This document shows positions 8,939 to 18,859 of a DNA stretch of 64,000 bases, piece by piece. Each line of letters starts with the position of its first letter. Positions within the stretch are counted from its first letter, which is position 1. The DNA lies in NCBI RefSeq assembly GCF_000376105.1, contig NZ_AQWM01000003.1:124001-188000 (forward strand). Reading direction: 5' to 3'. Source of the stretch: Asticcacaulis benevestitus DSM 16100 = ATCC BAA-896 (GTDB taxonomy: Bacteria; Pseudomonadota; Alphaproteobacteria; Caulobacterales; Caulobacteraceae). A program made the translations under genes and the position numbers. The notes beneath the pieces are model-generated. The model saw nothing but the letters and a program-made list of their open reading frames with translations, did not search any database and was not told the DNA's origin.

Positions 8939-10005
8939 TCCGCTTTTGGCGCCTTCGGTTTGAGCAGACTACGCGCAGGCCCCTTCCCCTTCCCTTGCGT
9001 CACATCTTCTCCATCATAAAGCTTGCGCACCAGGGTGTAGATGATCACGGTCAGCGGCATGGCAAAGAGCACGCCCATAGGCCCAAGCAATCCAGCGAAG
9101 CCAATCACGGCGAACAGGGTGATGATCACCGGAATGGAGGCGATCTGGCGCTGAACCGCCGGCGTGATGAAATTGCTCTCCATTTGGGATACGCCGACAT
9201 AGATCAACAGCGCCCACAGGAAAGTCTGCCAGCCGGAGACCGCCGCCAGCAACAACCCGGGCCCCGCCGAGACCACCGGCCCAACGATCGGCACGAACTG
9301 CGCCAGACCCGACACCATGCCCAAAGCCAGCGCCGACGGCACGTGCAGGAACCACAGACCAAAGCCGGTCAGGGTGCCGACCAGCACCATAGAGATAAAC
9401 TGACCGATAAACCAAAGGCGCAAGGCGCGGCCGGCCACGTTCATAGCGTCCCGCACCTTCTCTTTGTGGTCATCGGCAAACAGGAAAACCACGCCGTCAC
9501 GGTACTTGCCGGGATCTATCGCCAGAATGATGCCGGCGATCGTGGCGACCAGCAGATTGGCCAGCGCCGAAAAGACGCTGCCAGCGATGAGCGGAAGCTT
9601 GGACGCCAGACCGCTGGCCTGCTGCCCCACCGTGTCCAGTTGCTTTTGCACTTCGTCGTTAAGGCCCAGTTGCTGCAGGCGCACCTGCAAGGCAGCCCAG
9701 GCCACAGGTATCTGCTTGGTCAGGTTCTGCGTCTGCGCCACCAGTTCGTAGCCGAACAGGAAGAAGGTCAGCGAAATCAGCGCCAGCACGCCGACCAGAA
9801 CGGTCAGGACCGCCAGTGTGTCATTGAGCGGCGTATATTCGATCAGCGGTTCGGCCAGGGCCCGCAGCACAGTGGCGATCACGATGGCGCCGAAGATCAG
9901 CAGCCACAGGCTGAGCAGTTTGAAGATCAGCAGACTGGCGGCGATGGCCAAAATAATAAACAGCACGCGCTGAATGAAACCAATGTCGAGCGCCTTTTCG
10001 GTCAT
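8935..10005 (-). CDS. AI-2E family transporter (PerM/YdiK type)
   Basis: 356 residues with about eight membrane segments, including paired N-terminal helices, a large hydrophilic region at residues 80-150 and the characteristic late GLAQFVPIVGP and GLLGPMGVLFAMPLTV. Members export varied small molecules or act as ion antiporters, so the quorum-signal name should not be taken literally. It starts within the murG stop (4-base overlap), so it is the last gene of the ftsW-murG unit. A Lys-rich tail follows the last helix. Confidence 0.88.
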   Translation of the reverse strand: MTEKALDIGFIQRVLFIILAIAASLLIFKLLSLWLLIFGAIVIATVLRALAEPLIEYTPLNDTLAVLTVLVGVLALISLTFFLFGYELVAQTQNLTKQIPVAWAALQVRLQQLGLNDEVQKQLDTVGQQASGLASKLPLIAGSVFSALANLLVATIAGIILAIDPGKYRDGVVFLFADDHKEKVRDAMNVAGRALRLWFIGQFISMVLVGTLTGFGLWFLHVPSALALGMVSGLAQFVPIVGPVVSAGPGLLLAAVSGWQTFLWALLIYVGVSQMESNFITPAVQRQIASIPVIITLFAVIGFAGLLGPMGVLFAMPLTVIIYTLVRKLYDGEDVTQGKGKGPARSLLKPKAPKAD

Positions 10006-11156
10006 GACCCATCCTTGATTTTGGTTACGGTGCGTTCCACCAGATCGGCTAAAAGTTTGGCCGCATCAGGGCGCGCCACCGATTTCGCGGCACCGGCGCG
10101 CATCGGCAGCATCGATGAGGCCTCGATCATCAGGCGGATCTCTTCGCTCAAGCGTTCGGCGGTGAAGTCTTCCTCGCGGATGACGATGGCGGCCTTGGCC
10201 TCTTTCAGCACCTCGGCATTGTAGGTCTGGTGATCGTCAGCGGCGATCTTGAGCGGGATCAGCACCGAGGGCTTGCCGGCCACGGCCAGTTCGCAGACGG
10301 TCGAGGCCCCGGCCCGGCCGATAACGATATGGGCGCGGCCGAGGCGTTCGGCCATGTTGGAAAAGAACGGCGCCACCTCGGCGTCGATCTCCGACAGCGC
10401 ATAGACCATCCGCGCCTGCTCGACCTGCTCGTCGCGCGCCTGCTGCTCAACGTGCAGATTGATTCGCAGCGACATCGGCAGCATGGCCAGGGCCTGCGGC
10501 ACGGTTTCCGACAGGATCTTTGCGCCCTGCGACCCCCCGGTCACCAGAATATTGACGGTCGGATCAATGGCCGGATAGGGCTCATCGTAGAGCGCGCGGA
10601 TATCCGGCCGCACCGGATTGCCGACCACCTGCACCTTGCCCTCAAGTTCATCGGGTGCCATGCGCAGCACCGGGAAAGCACAGGCGACGGCATCGACCTT
10701 CTTGACCAACTGGCGATTGGAACGGCCCAGCACGGAATTTTGTTCGTGGATCAGGGTGACATCCTTGCGACCGAGCGCGGCCATCAGAGCCGGATAGGAC
10801 GGATAACCGCCAAAGCCGATCACCGCCCACGGCTTGAGCCTCGCGAAGGCCTTGCGCGCCTGCAGGATACCCTGCCCGATCTTGATCGCCGCCTTCGCCA
10901 TGCCGATCGGATCGCCGTTCCTGAAGGTGGCGGCTTCCAGCGACAGGCGCTCGATGGCGGGAAAATGCTCGGCATAGGCGGCGCCGCGCTTGTCGGACGC
11001 CAGCACAACGTCCCAGCCGCGGCTGATGAGTTCGCGCGCCAGGGCTTCGGCGGGGAACATATGTCCGCCGGTGCCGCCCGCCGCCACGATGGCCAAAGGT
11101 TTGGTGGCAAAGGAAGAGGCCTTGCGGCGCGGTTTGGGTGGTTTAGGCGTCGCCAA
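10002..11156 (-). CDS. murG: UDP-GlcNAc--lipid I GlcNAc transferase
   Basis: Converts lipid I to lipid II on the inner face of the membrane. 384 residues with GT-B motifs: an N-terminal glycine loop AAGGTGGHMFPAEALA, HEQNSVLGRSN, the second glycine loop VTGGSQGAK and the UDP-GlcNAc site GRAGASTVCELAVAGKPS. About 20 basic residues precede the first strand, so a slightly later start cannot be excluded. It lies 74 bases after ftsW and overlaps the permease start downstream. Confidence 0.96.
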   Translation of the reverse strand: MATPKPPKPRRKASSFATKPLAIVAAGGTGGHMFPAEALARELISRGWDVVLASDKRGAAYAEHFPAIERLSLEAATFRNGDPIGMAKAAIKIGQGILQARKAFARLKPWAVIGFGGYPSYPALMAALGRKDVTLIHEQNSVLGRSNRQLVKKVDAVACAFPVLRMAPDELEGKVQVVGNPVRPDIRALYDEPYPAIDPTVNILVTGGSQGAKILSETVPQALAMLPMSLRINLHVEQQARDEQVEQARMVYALSEIDAEVAPFFSNMAERLGRAHIVIGRAGASTVCELAVAGKPSVLIPLKIAADDHQTYNAEVLKEAKAAIVIREEDFTAERLSEEIRLMIEASSMLPMRAGAAKSVARPDAAKLLADLVERTVTKIKDGS

Positions 11157-11230
11157 GTGGAATCCCCGAAATCATCGTCGTCTGACCATAACGGCTCAGA
11201 TATAAAAAGCTAAGGTCTTTTCGATGACAT

Positions 11231-12388
11231 TTACCACTTCGTCGGATCGTCCTGTGGAATCTCTTCCTGACGCTTGCGGGTCAGGGCCAGAATAAAGCCG
11301 AGCGTAACCCCCAGCGCCAGCATGGAGGAACCGCCGTAGGAGATAAACGGCAGGGTCATGCCCTTGGGCGGAATGAGGCCGAGATTGACCGACACATTGA
11401 TCAGCACCTGCGTCCCCAGCATGATGTAGAGGCCTGACGTGGCGATCTGGCGGAACGGGTCCTGCATCGCCATGGCCTTCAGCAGGCCGCGCACAATGAT
11501 GAAGGTGAAGATGCCGATGATGATCAGGATCAGCCACAGGCCGTATTCTTCTGCCACCACCGAATAGATAAAATCGGTGTGGAGGTCTGGGATATAGCGC
11601 TTCATGGTGCCTTCATTGAGGCCGCGACCGAACAGCCCGCCATTGGCGATGGCCGCCTTGGCGCGCGCCACCTGGAAGCCGGAGTCAGCATCAGGCGAGA
11701 TAAAGCCCATGATGCGGTTGCGGAAGTGCGGCTGGATGAAGAACAGCCCGACAAGCCCGACGCCAGCGGCCGACAACATGCCGATGATCCAGCGAAACGG
11801 CACGCCCGAGATAAAGAAACAGGCGCCAAAGGCAATGGTGATCAGGATCGATTGCCCGACATCGGGCTGGATCAGCAACAGGACGATGGCCAGCGCATAA
11901 AGGCAGAAGGCAACGGTCACGCCCGGCACGCCCTTGCCTTTCTGGCCCTCGCAGAACATCCAGGCGATCAGCACGATCAGGGCCGGCTTGAGGAATTCCG
12001 ACGGCTGCACCGCGATCGGCCCCAGTTCGAGCCAGCGCCGGCCGCCCTTGGCGGCGTGGCCAATCAGCGGCAGCAGGGCCATGATCGAGATCGCACCACC
12101 ATAGATCAGCACGCTGACGCGCTTGATGCCCTTGAGCGACAGCATCGAGATCATGATCATGCCCACCGCCGTCATCAGGGCGAAGACGAAATGACGCTTG
12201 GTGTAATAGAAGGTATCGTAGTGGCTGACATGCGGCGCCGCCACCGGCGACGACGAGAAGGAGAAGAAGAAGCCAAGCACCAGAAGGATCAGCGCCAGCG
12301 TAAGGGTGACGCGATCAAGCGTCCACCACCAGATGGCGGTCGGTGAGCGATCCGTGCGCGTAAACGGGTGGGCATAAGCCTGAGTCAT
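11231..12388 (-). CDS. ftsW: SEDS peptidoglycan glycosyltransferase FtsW
   Basis: Polymerizes lipid II at the septum together with FtsI. 385 residues and ten membrane segments. Signature stretches include LELGPIAVQPSEFLKPALI, the loop LIQPDVGQSI and the final PFISYGGSSMLALGVTLG. I chose the ATG at 12388, which has AGGA 8 bases upstream; the frame extends to a TTG at 12430 without support. The C-terminus carries a short charged tail ending near DDPTKW. It is transcribed towards murG, with the divergent ABC operon upstream. Confidence 0.95.
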   Translation of the reverse strand: MTQAYAHPFTRTDRSPTAIWWWTLDRVTLTLALILLVLGFFFSFSSSPVAAPHVSHYDTFYYTKRHFVFALMTAVGMIMISMLSLKGIKRVSVLIYGGAISIMALLPLIGHAAKGGRRWLELGPIAVQPSEFLKPALIVLIAWMFCEGQKGKGVPGVTVAFCLYALAIVLLLIQPDVGQSILITIAFGACFFISGVPFRWIIGMLSAAGVGLVGLFFIQPHFRNRIMGFISPDADSGFQVARAKAAIANGGLFGRGLNEGTMKRYIPDLHTDFIYSVVAEEYGLWLILIIIGIFTFIIVRGLLKAMAMQDPFRQIATSGLYIMLGTQVLINVSVNLGLIPPKGMTLPFISYGGSSMLALGVTLGFILALTRKRQEEIPQDDPTKW

Positions 12389-12531
12389 GGCGCATCCTGG
12401 GGGCGATAATTGTACTGGAACATGCGCCAACAGGATTCAGCAAGTCACGGTTAATTTTGCCTTAACGCGCAGGTTGATTGCTGAAATTCCCACTGTTAGC
12501 AGCCCTGCTGATAATTATCTCGTGCTATGAA

Positions 12532-12718
12532 ATGGGGAGCTTGACAGGCGCAAATCACAGGCCTATGGAGCCGATTATGCCGCCCTATTGCATTGCAGCA
12601 TCGCGGATATTTCAAGGAACCTAACCCCATGCCCGGCGACAGTAGTCGATCTAATCCGCCGCAACGGACACGCATCCAGGCTTAGGGTTTCTTAGGCTCG
12701 CCTGTGGTGGTCGATGCG
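12532..12718 (+). promoter_or_regulatory. Long, possibly structured leader and promoter region of the ABC operon
   Basis: The 353-base gap between ftsW and the permease holds no convincing gene. TTGACA at 12541-12546 with a TATGGA 17 bases later is a candidate promoter. ATGGGG at 12532-12537 can pair with CCCCAT at 12625-12630. Nearer the gene, CGCATC (12671-12676) and CAGGC (12677-12681) can pair with GATGCG (12713-12718) and GCCTG (12700-12704), leaving an 8-base bulge. The promoter and the first stem are mutually exclusive as parts of one transcript. I do not recognise a known riboswitch. Confidence 0.35.
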
Positions 12719-12741
12719 GCCTCTAACAAACAAGGTGAGCC

Positions 12742-14502
12742 ATGGTCTTCTTTTTCGAAGATGCCAAAGGTGCGCGTCCGCTCGTTCGCATGTTGCGTCG
12801 TGGCGGCGGGCTACCGTGGGCCGATTTAGCGGCCTTCATCCTTCTGGCCGGCCTGACAGTGATGGTCATCCACGGCACGCAGCAGATGGAGGCGCCACTG
12901 GCGCAACTGAGCGCCAACCCCGTCACGCTCGATGCGGCGCGTCTGCCCGAATACGCCCTGCGCACAACCCTGCGCATGTTCGCGGCCCTGGGGGCGTCCT
13001 TACTGTTTACGTTCACGGTCGCCACCCTTGCCGCCAGAAGCAAGAAGGCCGAACTGATCATCGTGCCCGCGCTCGACATCCTGCAATCGGTGCCGGTGCT
13101 GGGCTTCCTGACCTTCACGGTGAGCATGTTCATGGGCTGGTTTCCCGGCAGCCAGCTTGGCGTTGAATGCGCGGCCATCTTCGCCATCTTCACCAGCCAG
13201 GCCTGGAACATGGCGTTCAGCTTCTACCAATCCCTGCGCACCGTGCCGACCGATCTCGATGAGGTGACGCGTCAGTTCGGCTTCTCGCCGTGGCGCCGTT
13301 TCGTCCGGCTGGAACTGCCCTACGCCATCCCCGGCCTCGTCTGGAACATGATGATGTCGATGTCGGGCGGCTGGTTCTTCGTGGTGGCGTCCGAAGCGAT
13401 CACGGTTGGCAAAACGACCGTCACCCTGCCCGGCATCGGCTCGTGGCTGTCACTGGCCATCGCGCGCGAGGATTTCAGCGCTGTCTGGATCGGCGTGGGC
13501 GCCATGGCTGTGGTTATTATCCTTTACGATCAACTCGTTTTCCGCCCCATCGTGGCCTGGGCCGACAAGTTCCGCTTTGAGCAAACCGCCTCACAAAGCG
13601 CACCGCAATCCTGGCTCTATGATCTGGTTCGCCGCACCCGCCTCCTGCGTCAAGGCGTCGATATCCTGCTGTGGCCGCTACATAAACTGGCGGCGCTGGA
13701 GTGGTCGAAACTGCCGTCCGTGCCGAAGGTGCAGGTCTCGCTTGGCCAGAAAACCAACCGGGTATTGGATGTGGTCTGGATCGGCCTTGTCCTGACGGCC
13801 TGCGCTTGGGCTGTCTGGATTCTGGCTGATTTCATTGCCCGCCATCTGAGCTGGGGCGCTGTTATCATGGCGTTTGGACTTGGCCTCGCCACCCTCATCC
13901 GCGTCGTGGTCCTGATCGCCCTGGCCACCATCATCTGGGTGCCGATTGGCGTCTGGGTGGGCCTGCGTCCGGCCTGGGCCGAACGCCTGCAACCTATCGC
14001 GCAGTTCCTGGCGGCCTTTCCGGCCAATGTCCTGTTTCCGTTCGCGGTCATGGCGATCGTCGCCTTTCATCTCGATCCCAATATCTGGCTGTCGCCGCTG
14101 ATGATCCTGGGCACCCAGTGGTACATCCTTTTCAATGTCATTGCCGGCGCCAGCGCTATCCCCGGTGACATGAAAGAGGTCGCCGGCATCTTTGGCATCA
14201 GGCGGTGGCAATGGTGGCGGCAGGTCGTCATTCCGGCGATCTTTCCCTACTACGTCACCGGCGCCCTGACTGCCTCAGGCGGTTCCTGGAACGCCAGCAT
14301 CGTAGCTGAGGCCGTGACATGGGGCGATCGCCATCTTGAAGCCGCCGGCCTTGGCGCCTTCATCGCCAAGGCGACGGCCGCCGGTGACTATCCGCGCGTG
14401 GCGCTTGGCATCGCGGTCATGAGCGTCTTCGTCATCGCCTTCAATCGTTCCGTCTGGCGACCGATGTACCGCTTCGCCGAACGCCGTCTTCGTATCAATT
14501 AG
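12742..14502 (+). CDS. ABC transporter permease with two fused BPD domains
   Basis: 586 residues. Two binding-protein-dependent permease domains are fused head to tail (about residues 60-270 and 380-575), each with its own coupling-loop EAA-type motif (LDEVTRQFGFSPWRRFVRLELPY; MKEVAGIFGIRRWQWWRQVVIP). It resembles the nitrate/sulfonate/bicarbonate permease group. AAGGTGAG precedes the ATG. No substrate-binding protein gene is adjacent. An ATPase and a probable outer-membrane protein follow. The substrate is unknown, and direction of transport cannot be inferred safely. Confidence 0.85.
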   Translation: MVFFFEDAKGARPLVRMLRRGGGLPWADLAAFILLAGLTVMVIHGTQQMEAPLAQLSANPVTLDAARLPEYALRTTLRMFAALGASLLFTFTVATLAARSKKAELIIVPALDILQSVPVLGFLTFTVSMFMGWFPGSQLGVECAAIFAIFTSQAWNMAFSFYQSLRTVPTDLDEVTRQFGFSPWRRFVRLELPYAIPGLVWNMMMSMSGGWFFVVASEAITVGKTTVTLPGIGSWLSLAIAREDFSAVWIGVGAMAVVIILYDQLVFRPIVAWADKFRFEQTASQSAPQSWLYDLVRRTRLLRQGVDILLWPLHKLAALEWSKLPSVPKVQVSLGQKTNRVLDVVWIGLVLTACAWAVWILADFIARHLSWGAVIMAFGLGLATLIRVVVLIALATIIWVPIGVWVGLRPAWAERLQPIAQFLAAFPANVLFPFAVMAIVAFHLDPNIWLSPLMILGTQWYILFNVIAGASAIPGDMKEVAGIFGIRRWQWWRQVVIPAIFPYYVTGALTASGGSWNASIVAEAVTWGDRHLEAAGLGAFIAKATAAGDYPRVALGIAVMSVFVIAFNRSVWRPMYRFAERRLRIN

Positions 14503-14521
14503 TGCCTTGAGGAGTTTCCCA

Positions 14522-15841
14522 ATGGCTATTGTCAATAACGCCCCCCGCACCGCCAGCCCACTGGTTGAGGTCCGCAATGTCCGTCACATCTATGGCAAAT
14601 CGGGCGCCTCCGGCCTGCTGGTGCTCGATAATGTCGATCTGACCCTGCAGGACAATGAGATCGTCGGCCTGCTTGGCCGTTCCGGTTCCGGCAAATCGAC
14701 CCTGCTGCGCTCCATCGCCGGCCTGATCAAGCCCACCGAAGGCACTGTTGCCTTCCCACCGGTTGCCGACTGTGCGCCCACCAGCGTCAGCATGGTCTTC
14801 CAGAGCTTCGCCCTGTTTCCCTGGCTGACGGTGCTTGAAAACGTCGAGGTTGGGCTGGAGGCCAAGCGCGTGCCCAAGGATGAGCGGCGCAAGCGCGCCC
14901 TGGCCGCCATCGACCTGATCGGGCTCGACGGCTTTGAAAGCGCCTATCCGAAGGAACTCTCCGGCGGCATGCGCCAGCGGGTCGGGCTGGCGCGCGCCCT
15001 GGTGGTCGATCCGTCGATCCTCCTGATGGACGAACCCTTCTCCGCGCTCGATGTCCTGACCGCCGAAACCCTGCGGACCGACCTGCTCGACCTGTGGTTC
15101 GAAGGCCGCATGCCGATCAAGTCCATCCTGATGGTCACGCACAACATCGAAGAGGCCGTGCTGATGTGCGACCGCATTCTGGTGTTTTCCAGCAATCCCG
15201 GCCGCGTCGTGGCCGAGATCAAGGTCAACCTGACGCAACCGCGCAACCGCCAGTCACCCGCCTTCCGCGCCCTGGTCGAAGACATCTATGCCCGCATGAC
15301 CCAGCGCGCCACCGCCGATCAGCCGAAAGAAGGCCTGTTCTCCGGTATGGGCATCGGTATGGCCCTGCCGCGTGTTTCGACCAATACGCTGGCCGGCCTG
15401 ATGGAGGCGCTTGTGGCCGATCCGTACAACGGCAAGGCCGATCTGCCGCAACTGGCCAGTGAGTTGCAATACGAAGCGGATGAATTGTTCCCGATCGCTG
15501 AAGTGCTGCAACTGTTGCGCTTTGCCGAACTGGAAGGCGGCGACCTGAAATTGCTGCCGGCGGCGCGTCACTATGTCGAGTCCGACGTCGATCAACGCAA
15601 GGCCTTGTTCGCGCAGCATCTGCTCAGCTATGTGCCGCTGGCCGGCCATATCCGCCGCGTGCTCGATGAACGCGCCAGCCACAAGGCGCCGGCGCGCCGC
15701 TTCCGCGATGAACTGGAAGATCTGATGTCGGAAGCCTATGCTGATGAGACCCTGAAGGTTGTCATTCAGTGGGGCCGCTATGCCGAGGCCTTCGCCTATG
15801 ACGAAAGCGCCGATCAGTTCAGCCTTGAAAACCCCGAATGA
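14522..15841 (+). CDS. ABC transporter ATPase with C-terminal AAA-associated domain
   Basis: 439 residues from the ATG at 14522, which has TTGAGGAG upstream; a TTG at 14507 is less likely. The nucleotide-binding domain has Walker A GRSGSGKST, a Q-loop, the signature LSGGMRQRVGLARAL and Walker B SILLMDEPFSALD. After about residue 260 comes the AAA_assoc_C domain (about residues 280-425; LMEALVADPYNGKADLPQLASEL..), typical of ATPases paired with fused double permeases. That domain is uncharacterised and may have a regulatory role. It follows the permease by 19 bases and almost certainly forms one complex with it. Confidence 0.88.
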   Translation: MAIVNNAPRTASPLVEVRNVRHIYGKSGASGLLVLDNVDLTLQDNEIVGLLGRSGSGKSTLLRSIAGLIKPTEGTVAFPPVADCAPTSVSMVFQSFALFPWLTVLENVEVGLEAKRVPKDERRKRALAAIDLIGLDGFESAYPKELSGGMRQRVGLARALVVDPSILLMDEPFSALDVLTAETLRTDLLDLWFEGRMPIKSILMVTHNIEEAVLMCDRILVFSSNPGRVVAEIKVNLTQPRNRQSPAFRALVEDIYARMTQRATADQPKEGLFSGMGIGMALPRVSTNTLAGLMEALVADPYNGKADLPQLASELQYEADELFPIAEVLQLLRFAELEGGDLKLLPAARHYVESDVDQRKALFAQHLLSYVPLAGHIRRVLDERASHKAPARRFRDELEDLMSEAYADETLKVVIQWGRYAEAFAYDESADQFSLENPE

Positions 15842-15853
15842 ACGGAGGCGACC

Positions 15854-16564
15854 ATGACGATCAAAACGCACCGCCCTTCGGGGTGGATGGCTGGCCTGTG
15901 CGCTATTACGCTTATGGTGAGCCTCCTTGTGCCGGCGCCGGTCTATGCCGGCGGCGGAGCACACGTCATTGACGACGCTTCCGTCGAGACGCCCGGCGTC
16001 TGTCATCTGGAAAACTGGGTGACGCAATTTGATCAGGACCGAGGGCTGGTGAATCTGTCGCCTGCCTGCACGCGCAAAGTCTGGCCCAACCTGGAGATCG
16101 GGGCTTCGCTCCAGCACAGCTGGGATAGCGGGGAAGATACGACCATCGGTCCGGCGCTGAAGTACAACCTGCGTCCGGTTGAACGCGGCCTGGGCGTGGC
16201 CGTAAGCATGGGCGGTAACTGGAGTATCAGAAGCGGGCAGCTAGAGACGGCCAGCCTGATCGTGCCAGTCACCATTCCAATCGGCGACAAAGTGCAGGTC
16301 AATCTCAATGGTGGCTGGACCTATGGCAGCGCGCTGGAGCACCAGACCGCCGCCTTCTTTGGCGTTCAGGTTTTGGCTCAGGTCACACGCGACGTCAGCC
16401 TGATGGCGGAGGCCTTTCGCCGCGACCATGGCCGGGCGGGACATCAGATTGGGTTACGCTGGAACCCGCGCGGCGGGAATGTCGATATCGACATCCTTGT
16501 TGGCAGGCGTATTGATGGGGTTAATCCCGATGCCGTGACCGTTGGTCTGACGTTACGTCATTAA
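15854..16564 (+). CDS. Secreted, probably outer-membrane beta-barrel protein
   Basis: 236 residues. A Sec signal peptide ends at about residue 32 (PAPVYA-GGG). The mature part has alternating hydrophobic/polar strands (IGASLQHSW, LGVAVSMGGNW, VQVNLNGGWTYG, VDIDILVGRRI) and ends VTVGLTLRH, close to the aromatic-terminal pattern of barrel proteins. Two cysteines (CHLENW.., ACTRK) could form a disulfide. GGAGGCG precedes the start 12 bases after the ATPase stop, so it belongs to the ABC operon and may provide the outer-membrane step. Family not recognised with certainty. Confidence 0.65.
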   Translation: MTIKTHRPSGWMAGLCAITLMVSLLVPAPVYAGGGAHVIDDASVETPGVCHLENWVTQFDQDRGLVNLSPACTRKVWPNLEIGASLQHSWDSGEDTTIGPALKYNLRPVERGLGVAVSMGGNWSIRSGQLETASLIVPVTIPIGDKVQVNLNGGWTYGSALEHQTAAFFGVQVLAQVTRDVSLMAEAFRRDHGRAGHQIGLRWNPRGGNVDIDILVGRRIDGVNPDAVTVGLTLRH

Positions 16565-16598
16565 AATGAAAAGGCGATGGCCGACGCCTGCCTACCTT

Positions 16599-18635
16599 TT
16601 AAGCATTCGCACGGGCATCAAGTTCCCTCAGGAAGGCGACGCTGTCGTTCATCTGGTCAATGCCGTGGCGATGTTCGGCGGCCATGGCGCTGAGCCCGTT
16701 CAGCGAGCGCTCGATATGGCCACTTTGGGCGAAGATATCTTCAACCCTCAGCACTGTGTCCTGATAATGCTGGCTCTCATCCTTGAATTGCAGACGGGTA
16801 GCCTCAATTATACCGCCGAGCTGCTTTAAGGACGACTCGATCTCCCCGATAGCCGCCTGAGTATGTGTCAGGGTTGATTTGGTGTCGCTTGCCAGCTTTT
16901 TGACTTCGCCCGCCACGACACTAAAACCGCGGCCGGCCTCCCCCGCACGCGCCGCCTCGATGGTGGCATTGAGCGCCAGAAGGTTCGTCTGGGATGTTAT
17001 GCCATCAATAACGGACAAGACCTGACGCAGGTTGGCAAGCGCCGCGTTCAGACTGGTGAATTTCTCGGAAAGCTGTTCTGTATTTGAATCATCCCCCGTC
17101 GCACGTTGCTTCTGATCGCTCTCCATCGCATGACGGATGCCGTCCATAATGCCGCCGATATCGCCGACCTCGGTGAGGACGGTTTCTATTTTGGCCGCGA
17201 TGCCGAGATGGTTCGAGATTCCGTCAATAACGCCACCGCGCAATCTGTTGAGGATTTCCGCCCGGTTCAATTGACAGCGCGCGAAGTAGTTGACGAATTT
17301 GGCGTATTCGATCGGAAACTGATCAATAAAATCATCCTTGTAGTCCGAAGTTCCCGCTTCAAAAAACGCCACGGCGGTCAGGGTCTGGTTGACATTGATA
17401 CCGAAGAGCTCTCCGAACGTGGAGAAGCCAACGGCCGGCGCCGGCCATATGTTTTTCGCGTTTTTGAGGATGGTCTCATTCGAAAGGCGGCGCAGGATAC
17501 AGTCATTCAGCAGCACGCCGAGCAAAGGCGGCTTATCCTTCAGGAAGGCATCGACGTCACGACGGGTCTGATCAATAAAATCAGTGGCTTCCAGAAGGAT
17601 AAGGTCGTCACCAGAGCCGACATCGCAATAGAAAGTCACCGTTTCGGTATTGAAATCGATGCCCGCGACCGAGCGTACAAACAACTCCCCGTCAATTTCG
17701 ATCCCAAAGGCGCGGCCTTCAAGGGCCTTCTCCAAGCCTGAGGGCTGAACGCGCAGGGCGTCACAAAGCGCGCTGACAAACGGCACGACCTTGTTGGCGC
17801 TGGCATCATAGATGGCGCTGACGGTGCGCTTGTTCGGGTCGGCATCGACCACAACGAAATCATATCCGATTTTGCGGAAATTCTGGCTTTTCATCACGCT
17901 GTAGCGCTTGTCCTTCGCCACCTTGACAAAGGCGAGCACCGCATGGTTCTCGACAACCTTGTCACCGTCGAAGAGATAGGTGTTCTTGAAGTCAAGCTTA
18001 CCGCCGGCAGAGCCGCCAATAAACAGGCAGGGGAAGCGCGCGGCCTTATAGACCCCTTCCATGAAATAGCTTTCCGATTTGGAAACACCATCGATAAAGG
18101 TCAGCGCGAAGGTGTCACGCGCATCAATGGACAGTCTGGGCCTGACATTTTCCAGGGATTTAACGATCCGCGAGACACGCTCTTTGCGCAGCAGGGTGGG
18201 CTGCCCTGAGCGAATATCTTCGCAGTGAAGGGGTACGCTGAACACTTCGACCTGCGACAGCAACTCCGGCGAAAAAATCTGCAACACGACATTGTCCCAT
18301 GCGCCGCTCGCAGAACAGTAAAGCCCTTTTTCCGGGTCGTCGCACAACTCACCGGCTGTCGTGGTGGCGATGACGGGTGCCTGCCCGACAAGGTCTTTCA
18401 GCGCTTTGCAGGTTCGGGAGAAATCCACATGGGGTGAAATATAGGCCATAACAAGCGAGGGCGCCGCCCCCTTGAAATCGAAATCAGAAGCGGTGACTCC
18501 GGCAAAATCAGCATTGGTCCTGAGGGTGCGTATCCAGTTCGACGCAGGCACGGCCTCAAGTTTATCAGCCATGGCAAGAGGGGCTTGTGCCACATGATCA
18601 ATTTTAACGGATTTCTCGTGGTTCCTGAAAAACAT
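16599..18635 (-). CDS. FIST-domain cytoplasmic methyl-accepting chemoreceptor
   Basis: 678 residues with no membrane segment. A FIST N-terminal domain (about 55-255) and FIST C-terminal domain (about 260-420) are followed by a chemoreceptor signalling hairpin whose tip, [19 protein letters not shown], is near residue 555. FIST domains sense small ligands; some (NosP) bind heme and nitric oxide, but the heme ligand cannot be assigned here. It should signal through CheA/CheW from the cytoplasm. It lies on the wall-gene strand downstream of murD's neighbourhood, but its stop is convergent with the ABC operon and 224 bases separate it from murD. Confidence 0.88.
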   Translation of the reverse strand: MFFRNHEKSVKIDHVAQAPLAMADKLEAVPASNWIRTLRTNADFAGVTASDFDFKGAAPSLVMAYISPHVDFSRTCKALKDLVGQAPVIATTTAGELCDDPEKGLYCSASGAWDNVVLQIFSPELLSQVEVFSVPLHCEDIRSGQPTLLRKERVSRIVKSLENVRPRLSIDARDTFALTFIDGVSKSESYFMEGVYKAARFPCLFIGGSAGGKLDFKNTYLFDGDKVVENHAVLAFVKVAKDKRYSVMKSQNFRKIGYDFVVVDADPNKRTVSAIYDASANKVVPFVSALCDALRVQPSGLEKALEGRAFGIEIDGELFVRSVAGIDFNTETVTFYCDVGSGDDLILLEATDFIDQTRRDVDAFLKDKPPLLGVLLNDCILRRLSNETILKNAKNIWPAPAVGFSTFGELFGINVNQTLTAVAFFEAGTSDYKDDFIDQFPIEYAKFVNYFARCQLNRAEILNRLRGGVIDGISNHLGIAAKIETVLTEVGDIGGIMDGIRHAMESDQKQRATGDDSNTEQLSEKFTSLNAALANLRQVLSVIDGITSQTNLLALNATIEAARAGEAGRGFSVVAGEVKKLASDTKSTLTHTQAAIGEIESSLKQLGGIIEATRLQFKDESQHYQDTVLRVEDIFAQSGHIERSLNGLSAMAAEHRHGIDQMNDSVAFLRELDARANA

Positions 18636-18859
18636 ATTCGTCCTGCCCCGATCGCGTCGACTGAAAGTCCACTTTTGAGCAAGTCTTGTTTAAAAACCTT
18701 AACAACCCTATAAAATTTATGGCCTTGAGGCTGTGGTTATCACAGCGCTGAAACACCTTACGGACAAAGCACATCAGGCAAGCCCTTTCACAGCAAAGGC
18801 GCTCTGGATGTGACGGTAAAAGGTTAAGGTTCAGATCTTAGGGTCTCAGGCCCCAGTTC

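Noticed and set aside
8935-10005. Quorum-sensing autoinducer-2 exporter
   Set aside because: The family name is historical; no luxS or lsr gene is present in the window, so that role is not supported.
12541-12718. Known manganese (yybP-ykoY) or guanidine (ykkC) riboswitch before the ABC operon
   Set aside because: The conserved cores of these classes could not be found; only generic complementary segments remain.
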